Assembly (NCBI RefSeq): GCF_001641695.1
Contig: NZ_LSEF01000052.1
Span: forward strand, 76,498-140,497
Length of the DNA: 64,000 bases
Source: Bradyrhizobium neotropicale
GTDB taxonomy: Bacteria > Pseudomonadota > Alphaproteobacteria > Rhizobiales > Xanthobacteraceae
Direction of reading: 5' to 3'
Both the position numbers and the translations under genes were made by a program. Below, in pieces: positions 33,520 through 41,647 of the stretch (positions are counted from its first letter, which is position 1; each line of letters starts with the position of its first letter). Under the pieces are notes generated by a model. That model saw nothing but the letters and a program-made list of their open reading frames with translations, did not search any database and had not been told where the DNA came from.

Positions 33520-34854
33520 TCAGAACTGGATGACCTTTACGCCAGCGATATACATTCTGGCGGGGAAGCCGCCAGGACCGTTCGGCTCGCCCGCCGGACC
33601 GCCGACGGCAACGTCCATCAGCATGTACCATGGCCCGGCGCCGACCCGGTTCGGCATGGCGCAATAGGGCCGGCCGTTGAGGTAATAGATAAGCTGCTGC
33701 TCGCCGATGAAGCAGCCGAAGCGGTTGAACCGGGAAAAAAGATCGACGCCTTCTTCAATCAGGCCAAGCGGCATCGCCGCGCCGCGGGCGTCGGGTCCCT
33801 TTTCGCCTTTCCAGTGAATGCTGGAGAATATGACGTCTTCCCGATACTGCGGCGCCCCGGTGATGTAGGTCTCGAGGAGATCGATCTCTGGCGGCCAGCC
33901 GGGCTTGACGGGCAACAGCCACAGCCCCGGCCAGCTGCCTGTAACTTTCATCAGCCTGACATTGAACTCGACGTAGGTGTTGAGCGTAATGCGGTTGAAC
34001 AGGGTACGCGATGTTACGATCGCAGAGGAAAACCTGAACGGCGTTTCCATCCGCCACCCCGGCACCAGTTTGCCTCCTTGCCCATCCGACAGCCCATCTT
34101 GGTGGTATTCGGCCTGAATGAAGCGGCAGCCCGTTAGCGGATCTATTCCCCACACTGTTGTTTCCGGGTTTAGCGATGGGTCGGCGTAGTAGCCCAATTC
34201 CTTGTTGCCATCCAGACGGCGCCCGCTCGCAAGACGGCTTTGCCAGCATGGCGTGCCGCCAGCGACATACCCCTCGTCGTTCGCAAAATCGCGATCGAGC
34301 AGGCGGTCGGAGAAGACCACCGAGCCGTGCGAAGGAAGCGGCGGCAGCGGGACATCGTCACTGACATGGGGGGCCGCGACCGAAGGCAGGTCGCCTGGTC
34401 TTACCTCTGCGCTGGCGCGCGCAAAGCCGAAAAGCGGATGTCCGAAATCCGATATCTGGAAGATGATTGACTTGCCCGCCTCAAGCGGCCGCACAAGGCG
34501 GATCTTCACCACTTTGACCTGCTCGCCAGGCTGAAAGATGAGGAAGCCGCGGACAACGAAGAAATCGGCGTCCTTCGTCGCCTCGCCCGGCAAAACCCCA
34601 ATCGTTCCGGTCCCGTTAAGCGTTTCATATTCCAGCACAATCGTGCAGGTGGTCGGCGCGTTGAGCTTGACGGGCACTTCTGCCCAGAGCTCTGCTGGTC
34701 CGACTGTCGTATCCACGACGGCGATGGTGGAGTCGCCGAATGAGAACGCGCCGTCCGCCGCAGCCGGCGTGTCCAAGACCGTCAGCGGGCCGATGGTCGT
34801 CAATGCGATTCCGACCGAGCCCTTGAGCAATGTCCTTCGCGTCGCGCGCATCAT
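33520..34854 (-). CDS. Tat-exported protein with Calx-beta-like and GH16-type domains
   Basis: A 444-residue secreted protein. It begins with a twin-arginine signal, ATRRTLLKGSVGIALT. Residues ~40-150 resemble a Calx-beta domain (TKDADFFVVRGFLIFQPGEQVKVV). Residues ~175-444 are GH16-like: FNVRLMKVTGSWPGLWLLPV and the acid cluster Glu323-Ile-Asp325-Leu-Leu-Glu328, matching E-x-D-x-x-E. It probably cleaves a beta-linked polysaccharide outside the inner membrane. The frame is open to 35190, but ATG 34854 (or the adjacent 34851) opens directly at the Tat signal and lies eight bases after the GT2 stop. Tat export suggests folding or metal loading in the cytoplasm. Confidence 0.88.
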   Translation of the reverse strand: MMRATRRTLLKGSVGIALTTIGPLTVLDTPAAADGAFSFGDSTIAVVDTTVGPAELWAEVPVKLNAPTTCTIVLEYETLNGTGTIGVLPGEATKDADFFVVRGFLIFQPGEQVKVVKIRLVRPLEAGKSIIFQISDFGHPLFGFARASAEVRPGDLPSVAAPHVSDDVPLPPLPSHGSVVFSDRLLDRDFANDEGYVAGGTPCWQSRLASGRRLDGNKELGYYADPSLNPETTVWGIDPLTGCRFIQAEYHQDGLSDGQGGKLVPGWRMETPFRFSSAIVTSRTLFNRITLNTYVEFNVRLMKVTGSWPGLWLLPVKPGWPPEIDLLETYITGAPQYREDVIFSSIHWKGEKGPDARGAAMPLGLIEEGVDLFSRFNRFGCFIGEQQLIYYLNGRPYCAMPNRVGAGPWYMLMDVAVGGPAGEPNGPGGFPARMYIAGVKVIQF

Positions 34855-34861
34855 CGCCAAT

Positions 34862-35842
34862 TCACCGGCTCTTTGTTGCCCAGAGGCGACGCCCGGACGA
34901 GAAGCCGAAGGACACGACAGACTGGAGTGCCAGCGCGACAAGGCCCACAGGGACGGCGAGGGCAAGCGCGCCAAATCTGCGCTTGGCGATCGCGTATTGG
35001 CCCGCCGTGCGCAGCTCGGTCCGGAGTGTGCGAAGTCCTTGCCAGTCGCGCCTCCGCCAGGTCGAGCTGAGCCAGCGCAGGATGAAGGTCGCGCGGGTAT
35101 CGGGCCGCAGGATGTATTTGGCATAAAAACTGCCGCGGCCGCGATCATAGGAATTGAGCAATGCGGGCACGTCCGCTTCGACGCGGCCATGGTCGTGCTG
35201 CACGGTCGGTCGGGGGTCGAAGCAGGCGTCGAACCCCGCCCACAGCACCGCTGTCACCGCATCAATGTCCTCGCAGGGAAAGCGCGTGCCCGCGCCGAGT
35301 TCGGAATCGATGCCGCCAATGGCCCGCAGCGCCTCGCGCCTAAAGGCGAGGTTTGCGCCCTGCAGCGTTCCGGCCCGGACAAAGGTCCGTTTCGGATAGA
35401 TACACGGTGCTTCGCTTTCCTCGATCGTGATCCTGGCGTGGTTCGGATTGTGCAGCAAAATGCGGCCTCCGATCACGCCCGCGCCGGGATGATCGGCAAA
35501 CGCCGCGAGTATGGCGTCAACATAGTCTGGCGCCGGATAGCAGTCGTCATCGGTGAAGGCGACAATCCTGCCGCGCGCGCTTTCCCAGCCAATGTTTCGG
35601 GCCGCGCCCAGTCCTATTCGCTCGCCGACGACATATCTCGAGACCGTATCGTTGGCTAATTCACGCTGCAGCACGGCCGCCGTATCGTCGGTCGATGCGT
35701 TGTCCACCCAGATCACCTCATAGCGGTGATCGGGGCGCAATGCCCGTAGCGCGCCGAGTGTTCCCGACAGGCGGCTCGCACGATTGCGCGTGCAGATGAC
35801 GATCGATATCTCGATCTCTCTGGTCGGATCAGCATCCACCAT
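34862..35842 (-). CDS. Family 2 glycosyltransferase
   Basis: A 326-residue GT2: ISIVICTRNRASRLSGTL, EVIWVDNASTDDTA, GLGAARNIGWESA, and FTDDDCYPAPDYV near residue 98. FPCEDIDAV supplies the acidic acceptor-side motif. A C-terminal hydrophobic segment (LALAVPVGLVALAL) may attach it to the membrane. ATG 35842 is chosen for AGGA four bases upstream and the family-like N-terminus; the frame to 35950 overlaps the upstream FkbM gene. Its stop is eight bases before the Tat glycanase start, so both are probably in one transcript with the FkbM, epimerase and GT4 genes. Confidence 0.9.
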   Translation of the reverse strand: MVDADPTREIEISIVICTRNRASRLSGTLGALRALRPDHRYEVIWVDNASTDDTAAVLQRELANDTVSRYVVGERIGLGAARNIGWESARGRIVAFTDDDCYPAPDYVDAILAAFADHPGAGVIGGRILLHNPNHARITIEESEAPCIYPKRTFVRAGTLQGANLAFRREALRAIGGIDSELGAGTRFPCEDIDAVTAVLWAGFDACFDPRPTVQHDHGRVEADVPALLNSYDRGRGSFYAKYILRPDTRATFILRWLSSTWRRRDWQGLRTLRTELRTAGQYAIAKRRFGALALAVPVGLVALALQSVVSFGFSSGRRLWATKSR

Positions 35843-35922
35843 CAGGTCCTGCGCATGTACGAGGCTGAGAGAATGATAGCCCGTGTTCCCCACGTGGCTG
35901 CAATGGTGGCCGGGAGTGCGGT

Positions 35923-36750
35923 CTACAGGCTGGCATGGGTATCGTACCATCCGGGCAGCGAGCCGCGTTGACCTGTACAGAGCTTATAGACCGCCTTGAA
36001 CGGCAAAGCCAAAACAGGAAGCCTGGCCAGCAGGGAGTCGTCGCCGAAATACCGATAGTCCCGAAATATCGATCGATATCGATGGATGATGCCGTCAAAG
36101 TCCAGCCACGGCCCGCCGAGATCCTCGCCAAACGGACCGGAGGCGCCGGCGTCGAAGACATGCGCGACCGTTGAGCCGTCAAGCGCCTTGGTCTCAACCC
36201 GCGATCCCGGAATTCGCTGCTGCTGCACGGCCTTGAATTTCCGGTAGCCAAGCTCGCGCAGCAGGCCGAGCTGGGCTTTAACCTCACCAAAGTCGACCTT
36301 GTCGGACTCGACAGAGATGTATTGAGGGCGGTTGTGTTGCTGCTTCAATCCCTCCAACACCAGCTGATCGGCTCCCTCGACGTCGATCTTGAGAAAATAG
36401 GGCACGCCACAGGAGCGGTAGATATCGACGACGTCGATGCGCGGCAGCACGATGCGTTCACTCCTGTGGCCCAGTTTCTCGGTTCGCGCAGCCCTGTTCT
36501 GGTCGATGGTGCTCAGGACGGAGTCCGAATTCTTGTAGAAGGTGATCGTGGGTCCTTCGGACTCCGATGCAATGGCTCCCTCGATGATCCGCAACTGCCC
36601 GCTCGCGACTTCGGTGTGAAATCGCCCCTGGCAGTGTCGCACGAGCTCCGGGTTGGCTTCGATCCCAAGAACCTTGAACCCTTTCTTGAGATAAAAGGCC
36701 GCATCCTCACCCTTGTGCAGGCCTACGTCGTAGATCAAGTCTGCAATCAT
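35923..36750 (-). CDS. FkbM-family methyltransferase
   Basis: A 275-residue SAM-dependent methyltransferase of the FkbM family. Motif I is reduced to YDVGLHKGEDAAFYLKKG at residues 7-24, followed by VLGIEANPELV, and the family's FLKIDVEGADQLVLEGL near residue 120. Residues ~205-275 are an extension (WLDFDGIIHRYRSIFRDYRY). It probably methylates a sugar hydroxyl of the EPS; methylated galactose is known from Bradyrhizobium japonicum EPS, which makes this plausible. It lies 80 bases before the GT2 start and 116 after the epimerase-like gene. Confidence 0.85.
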   Translation of the reverse strand: MIADLIYDVGLHKGEDAAFYLKKGFKVLGIEANPELVRHCQGRFHTEVASGQLRIIEGAIASESEGPTITFYKNSDSVLSTIDQNRAARTEKLGHRSERIVLPRIDVVDIYRSCGVPYFLKIDVEGADQLVLEGLKQQHNRPQYISVESDKVDFGEVKAQLGLLRELGYRKFKAVQQQRIPGSRVETKALDGSTVAHVFDAGASGPFGEDLGGPWLDFDGIIHRYRSIFRDYRYFGDDSLLARLPVLALPFKAVYKLCTGQRGSLPGWYDTHASL

Positions 36751-36866
36751 TGCGAAGCTCCTACGAATTACACTGTCGAGCCTTCCAAATGATCGTAGCG
36801 GCCATCGTCTGGTCTGCCGCGCGAACGTACTCCGGTGCGGAACCTTCCGGCGGGCTGGGCCGCCCG

Positions 36867-37859
36867 TCAGGCGGCCGCCCTGGTATTGCTGCGAACCTGC
36901 CGTTCAATCCACTCATAGGTCTTCTCGAGACCGGAGCGGAGTGTTGCGGACGGCTTCCAGCCGAGCTTCTGGCCGATCAGCCGGTTGTCCGAGTTGCGGC
37001 CTCGCACGCCGAGCGGCCCGGGAATGTGCTTCTTGTTCATCTTCTTGCCGGCGATATCGGCTACGATATCGACAAGCTGGTTGATCGTGACCATCTCCTC
37101 CGATCCGACGTTGACCGGACCTTCAAAGTCCGAACGCGTCAGGCGGATGGTGCCTTCCAGGCACTCATCTATATAAAGGAACGAGCGCGTCTGGGTGCCA
37201 TCACCCCAAATTTCGACTTCTCCATGATTGGAGGCCTGCGCAACCTTGCGGCACACCGCCGCGGGCGCCTTCTCCTTGCCGCCTTCCCAGGTGCCCTCGG
37301 GGCCGAAGATGTTATGGTAGCGCGCGACGCGGTTTCGCATTCCATAGTTGCGGTTGTAGGCGAGATATAGTCGCTCCGAAAACAGCTTCTCCCAGCCGTA
37401 TTCGCTGTCGGGCGCCGCCGGATAGGCCGAATCTTCCGCACAGTTCGGATTGTCGGGATCCTTCTGGTTATGTTCCGGATACATGCAGGCCGACGACGAA
37501 TAGAACATGCCACGCACGTTGCGCTTCTGGCAGGCGTCGAGCATGTTGAGATTGATGGTGGCCGAATTGTGCATCACGTCGGCATCATGCTCGCCAGTAA
37601 AGATGTAGCCGGCGCCGCCCATGTCGGCGGCAAGCTGATACACCTCGTCGAACTTCCGGTCGGTGATCTGTTTGCAGAAATTTTGGTCACGAAGATCGCC
37701 AACCACAAAATCATCGGCCTCGGTGTCCGTGAATGGCGGAAATTTCAGGTCGACGCCACGCACCCAGAAGCCTTCACGCTTCAGTCGCTTGACCAGGTGG
37801 CCGCCAATGAAACCACCCGCACCGCAGACAAGAGCTGTGGGCTTGTTCTTCGTCGCCAT
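36867..37859 (-). CDS. GDP-mannose 3,5-epimerase-like SDR
   Basis: A 330-residue extended SDR whose features match GDP-mannose 3,5-epimerase unusually well. Nucleotide site GAGGFIGGH; substrate loop ADMGGAGYIFTGEHDAD; SSSACMYPE with the catalytic-type Cys near 125; YGWEK with Tyr/Lys near 153 and 157; and GGKEKAPAAVCRK with the Lys that plant enzymes use in the second proton transfer. The product would be GDP-L-galactose (or GDP-L-gulose), giving L-galactose for the EPS. Its ATG overlaps the stop of the GT4 gene (TAATG), so the two are translationally coupled. A related SDR activity cannot be ruled out. Confidence 0.85.
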   Translation of the reverse strand: MATKNKPTALVCGAGGFIGGHLVKRLKREGFWVRGVDLKFPPFTDTEADDFVVGDLRDQNFCKQITDRKFDEVYQLAADMGGAGYIFTGEHDADVMHNSATINLNMLDACQKRNVRGMFYSSSACMYPEHNQKDPDNPNCAEDSAYPAAPDSEYGWEKLFSERLYLAYNRNYGMRNRVARYHNIFGPEGTWEGGKEKAPAAVCRKVAQASNHGEVEIWGDGTQTRSFLYIDECLEGTIRLTRSDFEGPVNVGSEEMVTINQLVDIVADIAGKKMNKKHIPGPLGVRGRNSDNRLIGQKLGWKPSATLRSGLEKTYEWIERQVRSNTRAAA

Positions 37860-39073
37860 TAGATGTTCCTTTCCGTAGCTTTCGAACCGATTGCATAGTC
37901 AAATACCGATTCAAATCGGTCGGTTACCAATTTGATGTCGTAGTTTTCGAGCGCAAATGATCTCGCTTTGGCGGCTGCACTTGCTCTCAAGGCTTCGTCG
38001 TCGAGAAGCCGCAGGGCAGCCTTCAGGAAGGCCGCCTGATCGACGGGATCAACGACCAATCCGGCGCCATTGCGGCGAATCAGATCGGAAGAGAGATTTT
38101 CCTTGGGCGCGGCAAGCAGCACCGGACGCCCGGCGCAGAAATAGGATTGCACCTTGGAGGGCACCGAGAATATTCCTGCTTCCGGTTCGATCGTCGCAAC
38201 GGCGACATCGGAGGTGGCTAGCACCATGGGAAGATCTGCAAACGGCTGCAACGGCAGCAGGACGAGATTGTCCAGCCCGAGCTCGGCCTTGGCCTGCTCG
38301 AGATGCGCGACGCCGACGCCCTGGCTGACGGTCACGACATTGGCGCGTCCCTTCACCGCCTTGGCGAGCTGTACCAGCAGGTCGGGATTGTGCTTCAGTC
38401 CAAGCGTGCCCGAATAGAGAAAGTTGAACGAGTCGTGCAGCCCGCGACGGCGCGCCCACTCGTTGTCTTTCGGATGAGGCGCGATATCGTTCAGTGCACC
38501 CCAATTCTCGATCACGAAGACGTTGTCTTTCGTGCCGGTCCACTTGCTTGCAAGCGGCGAGAAGGCATTCGTGATGACGACGATCGCGTCAGAGCTCTGA
38601 AACTGTCGTCGCTCCAGAAACCTGTAATAGGCTCCGACCATGGCACCGGGGGGCCCCAGCTTCTTGCGCAACAGCTGCGATACGGCAACGCTATAGAAAT
38701 CCTGGACCCAGAACACGAACTTCGAGCCGCTCTGCTTGCACGCGTTGACGATGGCCGATTGCGCCTCTGTCGGCGTATTGCCGGAGATGACGATGTCCGG
38801 CTTGTCCGAATGCACCAGTTTCGCAACCGCCTTTCCGTAGGCGACGTCGTCGAATCTGCGGCGCACGAAGGAAGCCTTGTCGTAGGGGCGCGTTAGCTTG
38901 ACGCCGGTAAACGACAGGCGATCGGGATCGGCAGGCGATCTCTCGAGCTTGCCCTTCGGGCCAAGGTCGCCGTGAAAATAGGCGTGGCTGACTTCATGTC
39001 CCCGGATCGCCAGTTCGCGGCTGAGATCGACCTGGAACGGATGACCAGCGTAGTCGTGGACGAAAATCTTCAT
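37859..39073 (-). CDS. Family 4 glycosyltransferase (WcaI/WbuB type)
   Basis: A 404-residue GT-B glycosyltransferase. The N-terminus MKIFVHDYAGHPFQVDLSR and the motif SGNTPTEAQSA belong to the WcaI/WbuB-like subgroup; the donor-binding half starts at FNFLYSGTLGLKHNPDLLVQLA (about residue 220) and has VPSKVQSYFCAGRPVLLAAP near 330. Such enzymes use UDP- or GDP-sugars. As its stop overlaps the GDP-mannose 3,5-epimerase-like start, it may use that enzyme's product. ATG 39073 gives the family-like start; the frame to 39097 adds eight residues. First gene of a five-gene minus-strand run. Confidence 0.9.
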   Translation of the reverse strand: MKIFVHDYAGHPFQVDLSRELAIRGHEVSHAYFHGDLGPKGKLERSPADPDRLSFTGVKLTRPYDKASFVRRRFDDVAYGKAVAKLVHSDKPDIVISGNTPTEAQSAIVNACKQSGSKFVFWVQDFYSVAVSQLLRKKLGPPGAMVGAYYRFLERRQFQSSDAIVVITNAFSPLASKWTGTKDNVFVIENWGALNDIAPHPKDNEWARRRGLHDSFNFLYSGTLGLKHNPDLLVQLAKAVKGRANVVTVSQGVGVAHLEQAKAELGLDNLVLLPLQPFADLPMVLATSDVAVATIEPEAGIFSVPSKVQSYFCAGRPVLLAAPKENLSSDLIRRNGAGLVVDPVDQAAFLKAALRLLDDEALRASAAAKARSFALENYDIKLVTDRFESVFDYAIGSKATERNI

Positions 39074-39558
39074 GACAGCGCTACCCGACAACCGCACGAT
39101 GACTGTGGTGGCAATGCGCGCGACGCGAGGTCGCCAGCCATGCGTCGATGGATCGGAGTTGTCTGTCGTCGGTTTGCATTATCCTCAATTTCGAACCTTG
39201 TTGATCGCCACGCGGTTTGATGTTCCCGCGGGCCACGTGTTTTAAAGACGTTCTGCTCGAATATTGGACAGCAGCGGAGTGAGACATGATGGCGGCTTCT
39301 ATTCGACGAGTAAGAAAATCTTGTGTCGGTGTGAATTCAAATTCGGTGCCAATTGGCGGAAGTGGCGAGCGACACCACACGATGTGCTCACAAGTCGTCG
39401 AGGCATGCGTCCTTGCCTCAAAACAGCCACGTAAGCAGTGCCTACGCGAAGGATCGCTGGTACCGCGCGTCCAGGCGTGTCCGTTACCTGTGCTGCAATG
39501 GTCTGATCGCGCGGGCAAGACAGCGTGCCCTTGGAGCAGATCCGATTTTGGGGTCCCT
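39074..39558. other. Divergent promoter region
   Basis: About 485 bases between the GT4 gene (minus) and the small secreted protein (plus). The plus-strand frame is open from 39286, but its upstream part has no signal or domain and is probably not translated. I see no strong repeat or hairpin. Confidence 0.45.
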
Positions 39559-39954
39559 ATGTCATCTAGGTTCATTGCTGTTGCGTTGGCCGGATGGCTG
39601 GCAGGATGTCATTGCGCCTTTGCAGATCCGATGACGCTGGATTTTTCCTGGCGTGGGGCCCAGGGGTGCGTGACACTGTTTCCAAATCCGGAGTTTCATC
39701 TTCACAACATTCCCGCCGGGGCTAAAATGTTGTTGCTAACGCTAACTCAAGGCGTCAGGGAAATGGGCGGGCAGGAACTGCCGATCCCGGAGGATGGCGT
39801 TTTGCCGGCGGGAACATTCCGAACGTTCGCTCCGTGCAGTCCTGGCGTGTACCAATGGACTGCGCAGGTTAAATCGGCGGCTGGAGAGGTGTTGTCCGAG
39901 GCGCACAAGGCGCGCTTTTATCCGACCGACGCGCTTGCGCAGGACAGGCCGTAA
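39559..39954 (+). CDS. Small secreted protein, possible PEBP-like fold
   Basis: A 131-residue protein with a Sec or lipoprotein-like signal (FIAVALAGWLAGCHCAFA). The mature part has FHLHNIPAGAKMLLLTLTQ and TFRTFAPCSPGVYQWTAQVKSA, which loosely recall the phosphatidylethanolamine-binding (YbhB) fold, where N-x-P-x-G-x-x-x-L is followed by a C-x-P-G-x-x-x-Y element. That similarity is my own reading and weak. ATG 39559 is chosen because the signal begins there; the open frame to 39286 lacks sense. LAGC could be a lipobox. It stands alone before a 697-base gap. Confidence 0.65.
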   Translation: MSSRFIAVALAGWLAGCHCAFADPMTLDFSWRGAQGCVTLFPNPEFHLHNIPAGAKMLLLTLTQGVREMGGQELPIPEDGVLPAGTFRTFAPCSPGVYQWTAQVKSAAGEVLSEAHKARFYPTDALAQDRP

Positions 39955-40651
39955 ACCGACCCATCCGGTCGATAAGCTCCGCTTTCAATAACGACGCTCT
40001 GCAATGCGAGCATCATCGTCTCGATTGACTGTTCGTGGACGAGTCGTCCGGGTCCGTACATCATTGCATCTTGGCGGAACCCGCGATCGGATCTGCCTCA
40101 AACGTAGGCATAGCGATGTTGCGCCTTTACCAGGGAACGAGCCCAGGTTCCAGGCGAGCTGATCCAGGCGAACCTCGAATCGCAAACGTGCGACTCGTCC
40201 GCGAGCGAGCAGTGGCGTTCCCGGACTGTGCAACGGAACCTCAGGGGTGTGCGCCGAAGCGATATGCAGGTTGCTCGTTCGGTGGCTGCAAAGCCGAGCA
40301 GCGTCGCGAGTGGATAGCTCTTCGCTGGTCACGTGCTGAGATTGGAACCGAAGTCATCAGTTCGTGTTGTGGTGCGCGCGCTTGTTGCTCAATCGCGAAG
40401 AAGCCGCATTTTGAATCGATAGGCAGGTCTCCCGTCCGCGATCGCGGACTGCGACTCTGAAGAAGTTTTGTGCGTGAACAGGAGCCGGGCGATCGAATCT
40501 CGGGGCAAATTAAAAAGTGCAGTGCGCTTCCGGTTTTCGCAGGTCAGCCCGCCATGACGTGCGCGCACGAAAGCCTCTCTTGTTCGCCGGGCGCGCAGTT
40601 GCGTGAACAATTTGCAGGCGTGCCAAACCGCAACCGGGCCGGAGAGACAGC
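39955..40651. other. Long gap upstream of galE
   Basis: Almost 700 bases without a supportable gene. A 141-codon plus-strand frame (40035-40460) has no domain, no good ribosome-binding site and a composition like random GC-rich sequence. The gap holds a perfect 16-base palindrome at 40434-40449 and should include the promoter of the galE-GT2-GT2-ABC run. Confidence 0.45.
40434..40449. promoter_or_regulatory. Perfect 16-base palindrome upstream of galE
   Basis: GTCCGCGATCGCGGAC is an exact inverted repeat about 200 bases upstream of the galE start. Its position ahead of a five-gene run fits an operator; no regulator is known for it. Confidence 0.3.
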
Positions 40652-41635
40652 ATGACCAGGACGGTATTGGTTACGGGCGGTGCGGGATATGTGGGCTCCC
40701 ACTGCTGCAAGACGTTCGCCAGGGCTGGCTGGAATGTGGTGACGCTCGACAATCTCTCGCGCGGATGGCGCGAGGCGGTGCGTTGGGGGCCGCTGGTGGA
40801 ATGCGATATTCGCGATCCGGTCGCGGCAGGCGGGACACTGGAAAAGTACAAGCCGGATCTCGTCGCGCATTTCGCGGCTTTGGCCTATGTCGGCGAGTCG
40901 GTTGAAAATCCTGCGATCTACTACGAGAACAACACCGCCGGCACGCTCGCGCTGCTGAATGGCATGCGTGCGACAGGGTGTCGCCATATCCTGTTTTCGA
41001 GCACGTGCGCCAGTTATGGCGTCCCCCGGCACATCCCCATCAATGAAAGCCATTCGCAGGCGCCGATCAATCCCTACGGCTGGTCGAAGATGATTATCGA
41101 GCGGATGCTGGAGGACTACGGCAGGGCTTATGGCATCGGTTCGGTATCCTTGCGCTATTTCAACGCCGCCGGTGCCGATCCGGAGGGCGAAATTGGCGAG
41201 CGACACGAGCCTGAGACCCACGCCATTCCCCTCGCGATCGAGGCCGCGCGCCGAACAGATCAGCCATTCACAATTCTGGGCACGGATTTTCCGACGCCCG
41301 ATGGAAGCGCGATCAGAGACTATATCCACGTCAATGATCTGGCGCGGGCCCATCTGCTTGCAGGCGAAATGCTGATCGAGCGGGGTGGCACGCATGTGTT
41401 CAATCTGGGGACCGGCGTCGGCATCAGCGTGCTCGAATTGATCGAGGCCGTGGAGCGTGTCGCCAGGTGCAAGCCGGTCGTGCGCCGTGGCCCGCGCCGT
41501 GCGGGCGATCCCGCCAAGCTCGTCGCCTCGTTTGCGAAGGCCGAGCGAGAACTCGGCTGGCGGCCGCAGCATTCCGGTATCGACTTTATCATCAAGACCG
41601 CGCTCGAGTGGCGCGACCGTCATCCGCCCGTTTGA
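40652..41635 (+). CDS. galE: UDP-glucose 4-epimerase
   Basis: A 327-residue UDP-glucose 4-epimerase (GalE/ExoB), interconverting UDP-glucose and UDP-galactose for EPS assembly. The NAD site is TGGAGYVGSH at residues 8-17; HFAALAYVGESV, SSTCASYG and the catalytic YGWSKMIIE (Tyr-x-x-x-Lys near 144-148) follow; RYFNAAGADPEGEIGE and RDYIHVNDLARAH are typical of GalE. The start has GGAGAG five bases upstream. It leads a run of closely spaced genes (12 bases to the next), suggesting an operon with two GT2-type genes, another GT2 and the ABC exporter. Confidence 0.96.
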   Translation: MTRTVLVTGGAGYVGSHCCKTFARAGWNVVTLDNLSRGWREAVRWGPLVECDIRDPVAAGGTLEKYKPDLVAHFAALAYVGESVENPAIYYENNTAGTLALLNGMRATGCRHILFSSTCASYGVPRHIPINESHSQAPINPYGWSKMIIERMLEDYGRAYGIGSVSLRYFNAAGADPEGEIGERHEPETHAIPLAIEAARRTDQPFTILGTDFPTPDGSAIRDYIHVNDLARAHLLAGEMLIERGGTHVFNLGTGVGISVLELIEAVERVARCKPVVRRGPRRAGDPAKLVASFAKAERELGWRPQHSGIDFIIKTALEWRDRHPPV

Positions 41636-41647
41636 CGCGGTAACGGG

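Noticed and set aside
40035..40460. 141-codon plus-strand frame in the gap before galE
   Set aside because: No domain, no signal, poor ribosome-binding site, Cys/Arg/Ser-rich random composition.
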